Source: Reticulitermes speratus
Lineage: Eukaryota; Arthropoda; Insecta; Blattodea; Rhinotermitidae
Assembly: GCA_021186555.1 (NCBI GenBank)
Contig: JAJKFL010000002.1
Coordinates: 9,857,001 to 9,921,000 of the forward strand
Direction: 5' to 3'
Length of the DNA stretch: 64,000 nt
The translations under genes and the position numbers were made by a program. The stretch's first letter is position 1; every line of letters starts with the position of its first letter. Positions 50,801-55,484 of the stretch are shown one piece after another. The notes below the pieces were generated by a model. That model was not told where the DNA came from, ran no database searches, and saw nothing but the letters and a program-made list of their open reading frames with translations.

Positions 50801-53800
50801 GCTGTTCACTGGACACTGTCATTTAAAGGGACACTTGTTTAAACTGGGGCTAGTAGACAGTCCCGAGTGTGATAGATGCAAACAGGCATCTGAAACGGCC
50901 TCGCATTTTCTTGGCGACTGTGAGGCTTTGGCTGCAATAAGATTCAGGTACCTGGGGTATCATTTTATGAAACCAGGGGACTTTAAGGATATCTCTGTAA
51001 GCAGGTTACTGCACTTTGTTCAAAGTGTGGGGCAGCTAAACAAATGAATACAAGGGCTGCACAAAGGATCAGAAATGGTCGATGTGCATGGGACGCTCTG
51101 TTGCCCGCCCTGATTCTATTCTATTCTTTCTATTCTATGCCACATCTGAAGATTAAAGTCATCAGTTATATGACGCCATGTCGATTGGTGAACGGTTGCT
51201 GATGTTTCAGAGGAGCCTCCTGCGCCCATCCTCACGGCACGAGATGTCCACAAAAACCACAACACTGCTAGCAAGAATAATGTGGCAGAGAAAATTGTCA
51301 ACAGCTGTGATGTTTCTGAGAACAAGTCTCTGAAAAATGTGCAAGCCAAAGAAAACCAGAACCAAAGCAAGCAATGTCCAAGTGACAAGTCTTCAAAGCA
51401 GAGCACTTCGAGTGGAAATGAAACCCCAAGCAACCACAAGAGTAAGTTTTGTTCCTGTGTAGTGGCATGTTTGCATAGCACAATTTGTGTTTGACTTACG
51501 GTTCCCATGGCAGAACTGAAGCATATTGTGGTCATCCAGATTGTGACTGTGATGTCATGTAGTCTGGTAGATAGCCGCATTCACAGGAACATACTACCTC
51601 CATATTCAGGGTTCAACACACCAGACAACAGTATCATATATAACTCACAAGGCCACAGTATGAACTGTGCTTTCATACTTCATCACAGTTTTGAAATATT
51701 ACCATATGACTTGACTCAATGTAACATGTAATGTCAGTCTGATTTAGTGCATGTTGCCCGAGACATGTAGGTTAACATTCGTCCCTTGGTTACCTGTGCT
51801 CCAGTCTAGAGCACTGTTTCCTAAATATTTGATGTCAAAAATTACTGTTCTGCTTGTTTAACCCACTGTTTCTTTATGGTGTGGACCTTCTGTGTTTGTA
51901 TGTTGAGTATTGCAATAGCAATTTGCCTGGCCAAGCATTGTATTTTCTTAGGGCTAATGCCATTATTCCCAAGATAAAATAAGGCTACCAGCCCTCTAGT
52001 GTCAGGATAAAGTACCCTATTTCCAGATGACAAATGGAGTCAAAATCTGGTCAACACCATCACAGTACCATGCGATTTAAAATCCACTATTGTTGAATGG
52101 TAAAGGTAGGAAGTGTGTTTTTTATGGTATTCATTTCTGTGCAGTAATTGACAATCTGTCATGGTGTATCCAACAAATTTACACTATTGCAAAATATAAT
52201 TTACCATTAAAACTCCAACATGTTTCACTCCATTAAGGATCATCTTCAGGGAGAAAATACATCAATCAAATATCATAAAACATGAATTATAATTAAGTTA
52301 GCTTAAAATAATATGTGATGTAACTGGATGTTCTGAAGTCCACAGTAGAAGCAGAAATGTTACAAGATAAACTCCACCTTGTTTCGATCCTTAACAGATA
52401 GAAACATATTGGAGTTTTAATTTCTTAATTGTAAATTGTATTTTGCAATAGTGTGCATTTGTTGGATATTGTATTATAGATTTAGGGGGTGTGATTGACC
52501 AATTAATAAGGAAGAGGACTTTACATTTTAGGGGTTTGTCATTGCACCCCTCAGAAATGGGACTGTCAGGCAACTTGAATTACTTCATATGCCATAATGC
52601 ATAATTTCTGGTTGCAAATGTTCAGTGTATGACACGTGCTCATAAGAGACGCACTGCTGTTTTGCCACCGTGATTCAGAAACGGTTGGGAAACACAATGT
52701 CTTGTGTCATGTTGGTGCATGATGTTCCTTGAGAGTTTGGCTAAACGTAGGTCTGAGATAAAGTATCCACACTGATCGGTTCGTCTGTATTACGAGTATT
52801 TACAGGTACACCATAATAGTATCATTTGGATGACATTTCTTCTGTAATAGCCAGAAGTGCCTTCTTCTAAAAACTGTTGCTACTTACTTAGAACAAAGAA
52901 CAAAAAATTAGAATTTAGTAAAATTTATGTGAAAATATCATAGATATTTAAAAAATTTTGTATCAAGCTTCTGGACTTCAATAAGCAGCATTTCCACCAT
53001 TCCAGATACAGTGGCTGCTATGTGGCACCATGTCCATTAACATTCACAAATGGTGCGTTTTATCAGTGCCTAAATTTTTGCAAGAGCATTAATAAATTGG
53101 TGTTTGTGACAAAGATGCAGTGTTTTATGTAAGGTTTGAATTGGAATTGTATATTTTATTTAGGTGAACTTTAGGCTTGAAAGATTAGTTAGTTACCAGG
53201 TGTGACTTGAATGATTGAAAGAAAAAATGGAATCGTGTTACCAAAACCTCATTGAAGCTGTATGAAACAGAGATTTTGGGTCAGCAATGACCTTGTCAGA
53301 GCCTGTAGTGTAATTTTCATGTACAAAATATTTTCCATACTTCAGTAATAAGAGTTCAGCAGGGCTGTACTGTAAATTAGAGTAAATCTGTTTACTAGAG
53401 AGGAGAGAGCATGTTTGTCAAAACTGACAGTTCCCAGTAAACTAAAATACTGTATTTTACAGAGTATGAAAGACCACATTGTTGTCATGTAAGATGGTGC
53501 CTAATAGTCCAAAAGTACTGGAAGTGTTTGTTTTGATTCAGTCAGTTTATTTCCACTTCCCCCCCCCCTTTTTCTAGTTTTCCATTTATGATCTCAATAT
53601 ATAGTATAGTCCAGATCATACAAGTTCTACTGCCACGGGTGAAACCAATTGCAGTAAATAATAATAATAATAATAATAATACAGTACAATTTCAGCATCT
53701 TGCTCTCAGTTTTAGACTAAACAGAGAATGGATTATTATGCTGCTGTGTTGCTTTATTTTGTTAGTGTGCACATATTGCAAGAGTGTGGAATCAGAACGA

Positions 53801-54879
53801 CGCATGTACAAGAAGTGCTCACTTTGCAAGAAGGAGAAGTGGCACCATCCCCGTTACTACTGCTCCAAAGAATGCCAAGGTAAACCATTGTCAGGCTGAA
53901 GGGCTTTTATCAGAAGGGCGATGCTTATTTATTCAGTTAAGAATTTCCTCTCCTCTCTCCCTCCCTCCCCCATCCCTCCTTCCCCCTCTCTAACGAATCC
54001 AAAGGTTCATTACAGCTTACAGTTGATCCCTTCACACCCTGTTTCAAAAATTCATTTTGTCCTCCTCCCATTGATGGCTTTGTCATGCAAGTGGTAACTT
54101 ACCTTGGGGGTTATTCTGCTCTTGGCATTATTTTTGTTTTGTACAGGTCAGTGACCAAATATATCCAATCTCGCTACCTTTACCTTTTGGTTTCTAGCCA
54201 GCTGTTTCCGGTCTTTGTGATGTTTGTGGGGTTTACAAACCAAAGTGTGTGCACTTCTCATTTTCCTCATGCATGCTGCATGTCCGTGTCACCTCCTCCT
54301 CTCAGTTTAATCACCATAAAAATATTAGGTGTAAGAGTATAAATTTGTAAGCTTGTAACATTTCACCATCCCCTGTTTCTAACACAGACTAGTGGACTCC
54401 CCTTGGCTGGTCAGCTGCCTATTCAGAAATGTCATGTCATTGTGGATGTGTGGTGGTGCTCCATCGTGTTGAAAAATGACATTTTATGTGTCTTCAGGTA
54501 GCTGGGGCATTAACCACAACTCCAACATGTCGTGTTAGATACTGCTGTTAACTGTTTTTTTCCCCTGAAGAAGAAAAGTCCGTACACTTTATCACAGCTC
54601 AGCACAAAAAACATGTATTTAAGGGCTGTCCCTGGAGTGTTCTACAATGGCATGAAGATTTTGACTTCCACATGCATGGATGTTATTCATGCCTGTTAAC
54701 CTTCCCACAGGAAGCTGTATGTGTTTGTGTGTATTTACACACCAATCATGTCATAATGGACAGCTCATTCAGAATGCATCTTAAAACCTCATGTTTAATA
54801 AATGTTTGTTTGTGTTTCAGTAAAAGACTGGAAGGCAAAGCACAATATGGAACACACGTGTGCAGAAGTGTTGGAGTAG
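3594..54879 (+). CDS. Large MYND-type zinc finger protein, 22 exons found, 5' end not found
   Basis: Twenty-two exons with good splice borders join in consistent phase into about 1,143 codons ending at a TAG at 54877-54879. The intervals are listed as separate entries. The only domain I can name is the C-terminal zinc finger in exons 21-22: CTYC, CSLC, YYCSKEC, then WKAKH and HTC, the C6HC layout of MYND fingers, which usually bind proline-rich peptides in partner proteins. The rest (exons 1-18) is rich in Trp, Leu and aromatic residues and looks like an all-helical scaffold. Exons 19-20 encode a polar Lys/Ser/Asn-rich linker before the finger. I do not recognise the family by name. Oddities are a one-base frameshift in exon 12 and a GC-AG intron after exon 10. 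Introns reach 8 kb through transposon insertion. The first exon found needs one base from an upstream exon, so the N-terminus is missing. Existence of the gene is well supported; its function is not. Confidence 0.85.
3668..5591. other. Intron 1 of those found
   Basis: AT-rich; nothing firmly recognised. The minus strand at 5360-5400 has AAAGATGATTCTTAAAG followed by TTGAAACATGTCCC, a decayed version of the Penelope hammerhead region. Confidence 0.4.
5592..5843 (+). CDS. MYND gene exon 2
   Basis: Acceptor CCTTTTCTAG, donor GAG|GTATTT; 84 codons, phase 0 at both ends. It includes [11 protein letters not shown] and [20 protein letters not shown]. It begins with ATG directly after the acceptor, so it could also be the first coding exon behind a 5' UTR intron. 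Confidence 0.8.
5844..8648. other. Intron 2 of those found
   Basis: I see no exon, transposon coding trace or clear repeat in this 2.8-kb stretch. Confidence 0.5.
8649..8912 (+). CDS. MYND gene exon 3
   Basis: Acceptor TGTTGTAG, donor CAG|GTAACC; 88 codons, phase 0 at both ends. It includes [20 protein letters not shown] and [21 protein letters not shown] content is clearly above that of the flanking introns. Confidence 0.9.
8928..9090. repeat. GATG/GATA microsatellite region
   Basis: Imperfect (GGAT)n, (GATA)n and (GACA)n units just after exon 3. Confidence 0.9.
9110..10400 (+). mobile_element. Mariner-type transposon relic
   Basis: Broken frames read [70 protein letters not shown] and [14 protein letters not shown], in the order of a mariner transposase (helix-turn-helix, then the first catalytic Asp in GDE, then FD). 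Many stops. It lies in intron 3 of the MYND gene. Confidence 0.8.
10557..10600 (-). ncRNA. Hammerhead ribozyme motif, left arm
   Basis: Inverse copy of the right-arm motif: CTGATGA at 10590-10596, stem I CCCC/GGGG, stem II GGCA/TGCC, the same ATACGTAT stem III. The core is complete. Confidence 0.75.
10698..10742 (+). ncRNA. Hammerhead ribozyme motif, right arm
   Basis: Stem I CCCC (10698-10701) with GGGG (10739-10742). Core CTGATGA (10702-10708). Stem II GGCA/TGCC. GAAA at 10727-10730. Stem III is the palindrome ATACGTAT, then U at the 17 position. All conserved core bases are present. Confidence 0.75.
11073..11172 (+). CDS. MYND gene exon 4
   Basis: Acceptor TTATTATTAG, donor TGTT|GTAAGT. 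It encodes [20 protein letters not shown] and the Gln/Glu-rich [10 protein letters not shown]. It ends one base into a codon (T), which exon 5 completes as TGT. Confidence 0.9.
11920..12630 (+). mobile_element. Mariner-type transposon relic
   Basis: Reads [48 protein letters not shown], then [19 protein letters not shown] and SSPKPKKF. Heavily mutated. A C run interrupts it at 12414-12428. Confidence 0.65.
12640..13330 (-). mobile_element. Mariner-type transposon relic, opposite strand
   Basis: On the minus strand: [28 protein letters not shown] (catalytic GDE/GDK box), [14 protein letters not shown]. It faces the 11920-12630 relic head to tail at their 3' ends. Confidence 0.65.
14140..14760 (+). 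mobile_element. Mariner-type transposon relic
   Basis: Reads [32 protein letters not shown] and [18 protein letters not shown], which correspond to the central catalytic region (IDETW). No intact frame. Confidence 0.6.
15245..16148 (-). mobile_element. Pogo-type DNA transposon, internally deleted copy 1
   Basis: Perfect 27-bp terminal inverted repeats starting CCGTATATTCTCG, flanked by TA on both sides as expected for the Tc1/pogo group. Minus-strand coding remnant 15539-15886 encodes the DNA-binding half of a pogo/CENP-B transposase: a psq-type helix-turn-helix ([38 protein letters not shown]) and the start of the CENPB domain ([20 protein letters not shown]). A frameshift follows, then the acidic C-terminal end (MSDDGESDE). 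The catalytic domain is gone. Subterminal copies of GCGGATTAGATTCG may be transposase sites. It lies in intron 4. Confidence 0.85.
16643..16782 (+). CDS. MYND gene exon 5
   Basis: Acceptor CTACTTGCAG, donor AAG|GTATAG. It includes [19 protein letters not shown] and [12 protein letters not shown] and ends in phase 0. Confidence 0.9.
16783..18839. other. Intron 5, first part
   Basis: No exon or named repeat seen. Confidence 0.5.
18840..19345. repeat. Probable repeat, unclassified
   Basis: GC-richer island in intron 5 with GGGAAAACCATGAAAACC (typical of tRNA-SINE bodies) followed by GGAGGATTGCGTACTTCAAGG and CACCCCCTGTAGGGGAG. No real coding frame. Confidence 0.4.
19481..19644 (+). CDS. MYND gene exon 6
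   Basis: Acceptor GTGATTTCAG, donor TCG|GTGAGT. It encodes [20 protein letters not shown] and [20 protein letters not shown]. It ends two bases into a codon, completed to Arg by exon 7. Confidence 0.92.
19947..20041 (+). CDS. MYND gene exon 7
   Basis: Acceptor CTTTTGCAG, donor GAAG|GTAAGG. It encodes [20 protein letters not shown] and ends one base into a codon. The 8-kb intron that follows contains two LINEs and a pogo element. Confidence 0.9.
20560..22437 (+). mobile_element. RTE-like non-LTR retrotransposon, 5'-truncated and broken
   Basis: In several frames the region encodes a LINE reverse transcriptase: [55 protein letters not shown], the YADD box ([12 protein letters not shown]), [20 protein letters not shown] and a C-terminal [20 protein letters not shown]. 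The reading frame is interrupted by frameshifts and by a 165-bp Penelope foldback at 21277-21441. The 3' end is a short TTAG-type repeat. The endonuclease region is missing. Four shorter copies of the same 3' end lie at 30762-31560, 57590-57800, 58985-59450 and 62440-62670. Confidence 0.88.
21277..21441. mobile_element. Penelope-derived foldback inserted in the RTE-like LINE
   Basis: A 61-bp arm (21277-21337), a 7-bp spacer GGAGCTA and the inverse 61-bp arm (21345-21405, a few mismatches), then 36 bp more. The insertion is flanked by an exact 12-bp direct repeat AGGAGATGCTTT (21265-21276 and 21442-21453). The arms match the 3' region of the Penelope element at 40899-40965. The apex is the stem II hairpin of that element's hammerhead motif. 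It breaks the LINE RT just after NGLKQGDA. Confidence 0.85.
22440..23600. other. Intron 7, between the two LINEs
   Basis: No coding region or named repeat seen. Confidence 0.45.
23620..26570 (-). mobile_element. Jockey/CR1-like non-LTR retrotransposon, decayed
   Basis: Minus strand, in broken frames from high to low coordinates. Apurinic endonuclease at 25927-26532 ([32 protein letters not shown]). Linker at 25383-25685. Reverse transcriptase at 24557-25191 ([60 protein letters not shown]). C-terminal region at 23909-24481 ([13 protein letters not shown]). Frameshifts and stops separate the parts. The 3' end abuts a (TATG)n run at 23626-23660, likely its tail. Confidence 0.85.
23626..23660. 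repeat. (CATA)n microsatellite
   Basis: About eight CATA units at the 3' side of the minus-strand LINE. Confidence 0.9.
26639..27537 (-). mobile_element. Pogo-type DNA transposon, internally deleted copy 2
   Basis: Same family as 15245-16148, with the same ends and TA flanks but a different internal deletion. The minus-strand frame 26819-27256 keeps the N-terminal helix-turn-helix and joins it to the acidic C-terminal tail ([20 protein letters not shown]). The terminal repeats have diverged slightly. It lies directly beside the 5' end of the LINE at 23620-26570. Confidence 0.85.
27598..27770 (+). repeat. Unclassified dispersed repeat, copy A
   Basis: GTGGAGGTATAGCTCCACAC, CATGCCCTGCCCAC, ATAGGAGGCTAGGAGGACCTG. 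Related to 47580-47745. No coding trace. Confidence 0.55.
28061..28116 (+). CDS. MYND gene exon 8
   Basis: Acceptor TGGATTTCAG, donor GAA|GTGAGT. Read as [19 protein letters not shown] it joins exons 7 and 9 without a frame break. An upstream acceptor at 28036-28037 (TTTGCAG) gives a longer exon in another frame that cannot be joined to exon 9, so the shorter form was chosen. Confidence 0.8.
28117..30499. other. Intron 8
   Basis: Apart from RFEVL repeat copies (28910-28975, 29490-29760) I see nothing recognisable. No exon is needed here because exons 8 and 9 join in phase. Confidence 0.5.
29490..29760 (+). repeat. Copy of the RFEVL dispersed repeat
   Basis: TTTGAGGTTATGATGG, GGGATGTAATGCTGTGTCAT; diverged. 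Intron 8. Confidence 0.5.
30500..30587 (+). CDS. MYND gene exon 9
   Basis: Acceptor CCTGTTTTAG, donor ACAT|GTAAGT. It encodes [20 protein letters not shown] and SLFMECAT and ends one base into a codon. Confidence 0.9.
30762..31560 (-). mobile_element. RTE-like LINE, 3' fragment
   Basis: Same family as 20560-22437, opposite strand, only the 3' third. Broken frames encode [29 protein letters not shown] and [20 protein letters not shown]. The TTAG-type 3' tail lies at 30762-30775. Confidence 0.85.
32398..32562. repeat. (CCTT)n pyrimidine tract
   Basis: About 165 bp of nearly pure pyrimidines on the plus strand, TTCC units mixed with CCCTCC. Confidence 0.95.
32922..33089 (+). CDS. MYND gene exon 10, followed by a GC donor
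   Basis: Acceptor ATTATTTTCAG. It encodes [20 protein letters not shown] and [20 protein letters not shown]. The only 3' border that joins exon 11 in frame is AATG|GCAAGT, a GC-AG intron. Reading on through it gives Lys and then a stop. Confidence 0.85.
33433..35200 (+). mobile_element. piggyBac-type transposon, internally deleted
   Basis: TTAA at both ends with imperfect terminal repeats (CACATTCAATTCCA against CACGTTCACTGCCA). Fragments of the transposase: acidic N-terminus ([15 protein letters not shown]), [32 protein letters not shown], then after a deletion [30 protein letters not shown], and the C-terminal cysteine-rich finger ([31 protein letters not shown]). The central region with the first catalytic Asp residues is missing and there are several stops. 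The likely original start is ATG at 33782, frameshifted before 33826. It lies in intron 10. Confidence 0.88.
35807..35910 (+). CDS. MYND gene exon 11
   Basis: Acceptor ATCTTATAG, donor CCAG|GTATGG. It encodes [20 protein letters not shown] and [13 protein letters not shown]; phase-0 end. Confidence 0.92.
36350..36580 (+). mobile_element. LINE C-terminal fragment, third family
   Basis: Plus frame to 36537 encodes [20 protein letters not shown] and [18 protein letters not shown]. The tail is GGAGGAGGAGGAGG and (AAT)n. Confidence 0.7.
36930..37035 (+). repeat. tRNA-derived SINE-like repeat
   Basis: GGGCTGTGCCATGGCTTAGGC resembles a tRNA 5' end with box A; about 55 bp later GGGTCATTCTC is a weak box B. 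Layout and length fit an insect tRNA-SINE head. It lies in intron 11. Confidence 0.5.
37543..37804 (+). CDS. MYND gene exon 12, with a frameshift
   Basis: Acceptor TATTTTCCAG. The first part reads [20 protein letters not shown] and then hits TAA at 37614-37616. The following codons continue in another frame as [20 protein letters not shown], with no splice site between. This is best explained by one base missing somewhere in 37590-37613. The donor that fits exon 13 is GGTAG|GTGGTG, giving the joint [11 protein letters not shown]. The better-looking GTAGGT four bases upstream would put exon 13 out of frame. Confidence 0.8.
37805..38992. other. Intron 12, before the Penelope element
   Basis: A stretch at 38405-38640 (GACTGAGATTTGAACATGGGAC) looks like a minus-strand tRNA-SINE head; otherwise nothing recognised. 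Confidence 0.4.
38993..39005. repeat. Left target duplication of Penelope element
   Basis: TTAGCCGTAAGTA; matches the right copy at 40966-40978 (TTAGCCATAAGTA) at 12 of 13 bases. Confidence 0.75.
39006..40965 (+). mobile_element. Penelope-like retroelement, 5'-truncated, RT and GIY-YIG frame intact
   Basis: A single open frame (from the left edge to 40843; first Met at 39191) encodes the Penelope-type reverse transcriptase and endonuclease. Visible are [59 protein letters not shown] and the catalytic YIDD near residue 221. The C-terminal GIY-YIG nuclease (GVYGI...[14 protein letters not shown]) lies near residues 413-436. A 122-bp 3' region holds a hammerhead motif. The copy sits between near-identical 13-bp direct repeats (38993-39005 and 40966-40978, one mismatch), read as the target duplication, so the element starts inside the RT gene. 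The lack of stops in about 610 codons suggests a recent insertion. It lies in intron 12 of the MYND gene. Confidence 0.92.
40882..40929 (+). ncRNA. Hammerhead ribozyme motif in Penelope 3' region
   Basis: Core CTGAGGA (40886-40892; CUGANGA allows any base 7), a strong stem II GGGGAC/GTCCCC with a seven-base loop, then GAAA-CGTT. Stem III would be the palindrome ACGT, so activity may need a dimer. Stem I (GTGC with GTAT) has two wobble pairs. Penelope-like elements are known to carry such minimal type I hammerheads. Confidence 0.65.
40966..40978. repeat. Right target duplication of Penelope element
   Basis: TTAGCCATAAGTA, directly after the element's 3' end CTATAT. The same 3' end sequence occurs in the 21277-21441 foldback. 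Confidence 0.75.
41042..41239 (+). CDS. MYND gene exon 13
   Basis: Acceptor GTTTGTTTCAG, donor CACAG|GTACTG. It encodes [20 protein letters not shown] and [21 protein letters not shown] second frame is also open, but it reaches a stop in exon 14. Confidence 0.9.
41428..42612 (+). mobile_element. Tigger/pogo-type transposon relic
   Basis: Terminal inverted repeats beginning CAGTGAAACCTG with an imperfect extension. Inside are traces of a CENP-B/Tigger transposase N-terminus ([14 protein letters not shown]) and [18 protein letters not shown]. It contains a (GT)n(GA)n(TAG)n microsatellite at 41826-41888. It lies in intron 13. Confidence 0.65.
41826..41888. repeat. (GT)n(GA)n(TAG)n compound microsatellite
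   Basis: About 17 GT units, then GA and TAG units, inside the Tigger relic. Confidence 0.95.
43195..43540. repeat. Decayed Penelope-type inverted pair
   Basis: The minus strand near 43230-43270 has CTGATGA...GAAATATGTGTC with stem I GACAC/GTGTC. The plus strand at 43449-43490 has the related GTGATGATGACC...GAAATACACGTGTC. Matching flanks (AAGCTAG...ATAAAACTGAAT) are inverted. Core substitutions suggest both are inactive. Confidence 0.45.
43639..43936 (+). CDS. MYND gene exon 14
   Basis: Acceptor TATGTATGTAG (weak pyrimidine tract), donor GAG|GTATGA. It encodes [20 protein letters not shown], the basic [13 protein letters not shown], and [20 protein letters not shown]. It is the longest exon and ends in phase 0. 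Confidence 0.92.
44092..44153 (+). CDS. MYND gene exon 15
   Basis: Acceptor GGTTAAGTAG, donor TCTG|GTGAGT. It encodes [20 protein letters not shown] and ends two bases into a codon. Confidence 0.85.
44397..44533 (+). CDS. MYND gene exon 16
   Basis: Acceptor ATGTTTTGTAG is chosen because it alone gives the one leading base needed by exon 15; TTTCAG and TTTGCAG nearby give the wrong phase. It encodes [20 protein letters not shown] and [17 protein letters not shown]; donor GAAG|GTAGGT. Confidence 0.8.
44620..44885 (+). repeat. High-copy dispersed repeat ([13 protein letters not shown] family)
   Basis: Chance translation [20 protein letters not shown] followed by LVSHM-like sequence. Other copies: minus 30-110, 3230-3320, 28910-28975 and 36590-36680; plus 1720-1810, 20105-20180, 29490-29760, 31980-32060, 36170-36260, 49835-50040, 51530-51640, 60580-60660 and 61670-61870. 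Shared bases include GATGTGAYRCCRTGCAGTYT and CATCCCAGAAGACTTGA. Probably a LINE 3' end or SINE. Confidence 0.65.
45090..45690 (-). mobile_element. LINE C-terminal fragment, second family
   Basis: The minus frame 45152-45385 encodes [39 protein letters not shown] and [15 protein letters not shown]. This is a typical C-terminus of an insect LINE, distinct from the RTE-like family above. It lies between exons 16 and 17. Confidence 0.75.
46677..46855 (+). CDS. MYND gene exon 17
   Basis: Acceptor GTTTTTCCAG, donor CTT|GTAAGT. It encodes [20 protein letters not shown] and [20 protein letters not shown]; phase-0 end. Confidence 0.92.
47010..47560. mobile_element. hAT-like nonautonomous element, outer
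   Basis: The left end CAGGGTCATAGGAGGGGGCC and right end GGCCCCCTAAAAACC...CCACTG are imperfect inverted repeats. The flanks TGTGTACA and CCTGTACA agree at six of eight bases. There is no coding frame. It carries a second hAT-like element inside. Confidence 0.55.
47065..47367. mobile_element. hAT-like nonautonomous element, nested
   Basis: Ends CAGTGGTTCCCAACC and its inverse GTTTGGGAACCACTG. 8-bp flanking duplication GTCTAAGA / GTCTAAGG. About 300 bp, no coding capacity. Inserted inside the 47010-47560 element. Confidence 0.75.
47580..47745 (+). repeat. Unclassified dispersed repeat, copy B
   Basis: GGTGGAGGTATAGCTGCAC, CACACCCTGACTGC, AGTAGGAGGAGGCTGTGTGG; matches 27598-27770 with many differences. 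It starts within 20 bp of the end of the outer hAT element. Confidence 0.55.
48089..48350 (+). CDS. MYND gene exon 18
   Basis: Acceptor TTTTGTGCAG, donor TCAG|GTTTGT. It encodes [20 protein letters not shown] and [20 protein letters not shown]. It ends one base into a codon, completed as Glu by exon 19. Confidence 0.85.
48854..49033. repeat. Penelope-type foldback with a hammerhead at its centre
   Basis: Arms 48854-48927 and 48960-49033 are inverse copies with no mismatch I can see. The 32-bp centre is a minus-strand hammerhead core, so the arms act as one very long stem I. It lies in intron 18 of the MYND gene. Confidence 0.85.
48924..48963 (-). ncRNA. Hammerhead ribozyme motif at foldback centre
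   Basis: Core CTGACGA (48953-48959), stem II GAAC/GTTT with loop TAAG, then GAAA and the palindromic stem III ACATATGT, A at position 17, stem I CCCC/GGGG extended by the arms. All core bases fit the CUGANGA...GAAA consensus. Confidence 0.72.
49207..49332 (+). CDS. MYND gene exon 19
   Basis: Acceptor GTGTGTTGCAG, donor CCAG|GTAGGA. It encodes a polar acidic-then-basic stretch including [20 protein letters not shown]; likely a disordered linker. Confidence 0.85.
49835..50040 (+). repeat. Copy of the RFEVL dispersed repeat
   Basis: GTGAGATTTGAAGTTCTTACGG ... GGGATGTGATGCCATCGGGA ... CTGCCTCCATC; one of the clearest copies. Intron 19. Confidence 0.65.
50360..51140 (+). mobile_element. LINE fragment with an intact RNase H domain
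   Basis: The open frame 50406-51047 encodes a non-LTR RNase H ([20 protein letters not shown], with the conserved His and Asp) followed by [20 protein letters not shown] and [20 protein letters not shown], a Cys/His region common in Jockey/R1-clade C-termini. It is 5'-truncated, ends in TTCTATTCTATTC repeats, and has no stops in 213 codons. It lies in intron 19. Confidence 0.88.
51211..51441 (+). CDS. MYND gene exon 20
   Basis: Acceptor TGATGTTTCAG, donor AAGA|GTAAGT. It encodes a low-complexity Lys/Asn/Ser/Gln-rich linker, for example [20 protein letters not shown]. Confidence 0.85.
52165..52470. repeat. Penelope-type inverted repeat relic
   Basis: About 55-60 bp at 52165-52225 recurs inverted at 52405-52470 with several differences. 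The left side holds a hammerhead-like motif, and the right side a decayed one around 52380-52410. Confidence 0.6.
52213..52253 (-). ncRNA. Hammerhead-like motif
   Basis: Core CTGAAGA (52243-52249), GAAA followed by the ACATGT palindrome, stem I CTCC/GGAG. Stem II is only about three good pairs (TCC/GGA), so activity is doubtful. Confidence 0.5.
53659..53682. repeat. (AAT)n microsatellite
   Basis: About eight AAT units, 85 bp upstream of exon 21. Confidence 0.9.
53766..53879 (+). CDS. MYND gene exon 21, zinc finger first part
   Basis: Acceptor ATTTTGTTAG, donor CAAG|GTAAAC. It carries six of the finger's Cys ligands: CTYC, CSLC and CSKEC. Confidence 0.93.
54821..54879 (+). CDS. MYND gene last coding exon
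   Basis: Acceptor TTGTGTTTCAG; encodes [19 protein letters not shown] and then TAG. It supplies the final His and Cys ligands of the MYND finger. The intron before it is 941 bp. Confidence 0.88.
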
Positions 54880-55112
54880 GACCAAAGGCAGTCATCACAA
54901 ACTTCAGACTCAGTATATCAGAAAATACTTGTAGTTGTGTAGCTGATACTCCACGTATCATAATTTATGTGTGGGACACAAATATATATACATTGATTAT
55001 TCTGAATAATTTGTGTTACTTGTTTATATCGTTACTTGAGGAGTAAATGGTATTTTAGTGTTACCACATAGGCACCACAAAGATGTTTGTACTTTTTCCT
55101 GCATAATAATAT

Positions 55113-55153
<41 letters not shown>

Positions 55154-55478
55154 TCATAAGAACGAATGAGAAGTGTGTCCTGTGAAAACTGCCTGTGAAC
55201 TCACTTGGGACAAAATGAAGTTATTGTCGTAAAAACTGAAATAGACAAAGTTTTCTTGTGCGCATCCAATGAGGTGGAAGGAATGCTGTCTCCTGATCAA
55301 GTCAGGCTAACCCATAACACACAAATTCGCTTCACAGGGGTACTGTCTAGAAGTTCATTGTGTGCACATGGGTACATGTGCTCACAATGTGTGGAGCTTT
55401 GTGTATATGCTAGCATTATGTTTCTCCATTAAATTACCTAATTTGATGTAAGTGCACTACTAGTAACATAAGATCTTA

Positions 55479-55484
55479 AATAAA
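55479..55484 (+). terminator. Candidate polyadenylation signal of the MYND gene
   Basis: AATAAA about 600 bp after the stop codon; the first canonical hexamer seen after the last exon. Nothing else confirms it. Confidence 0.35.
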
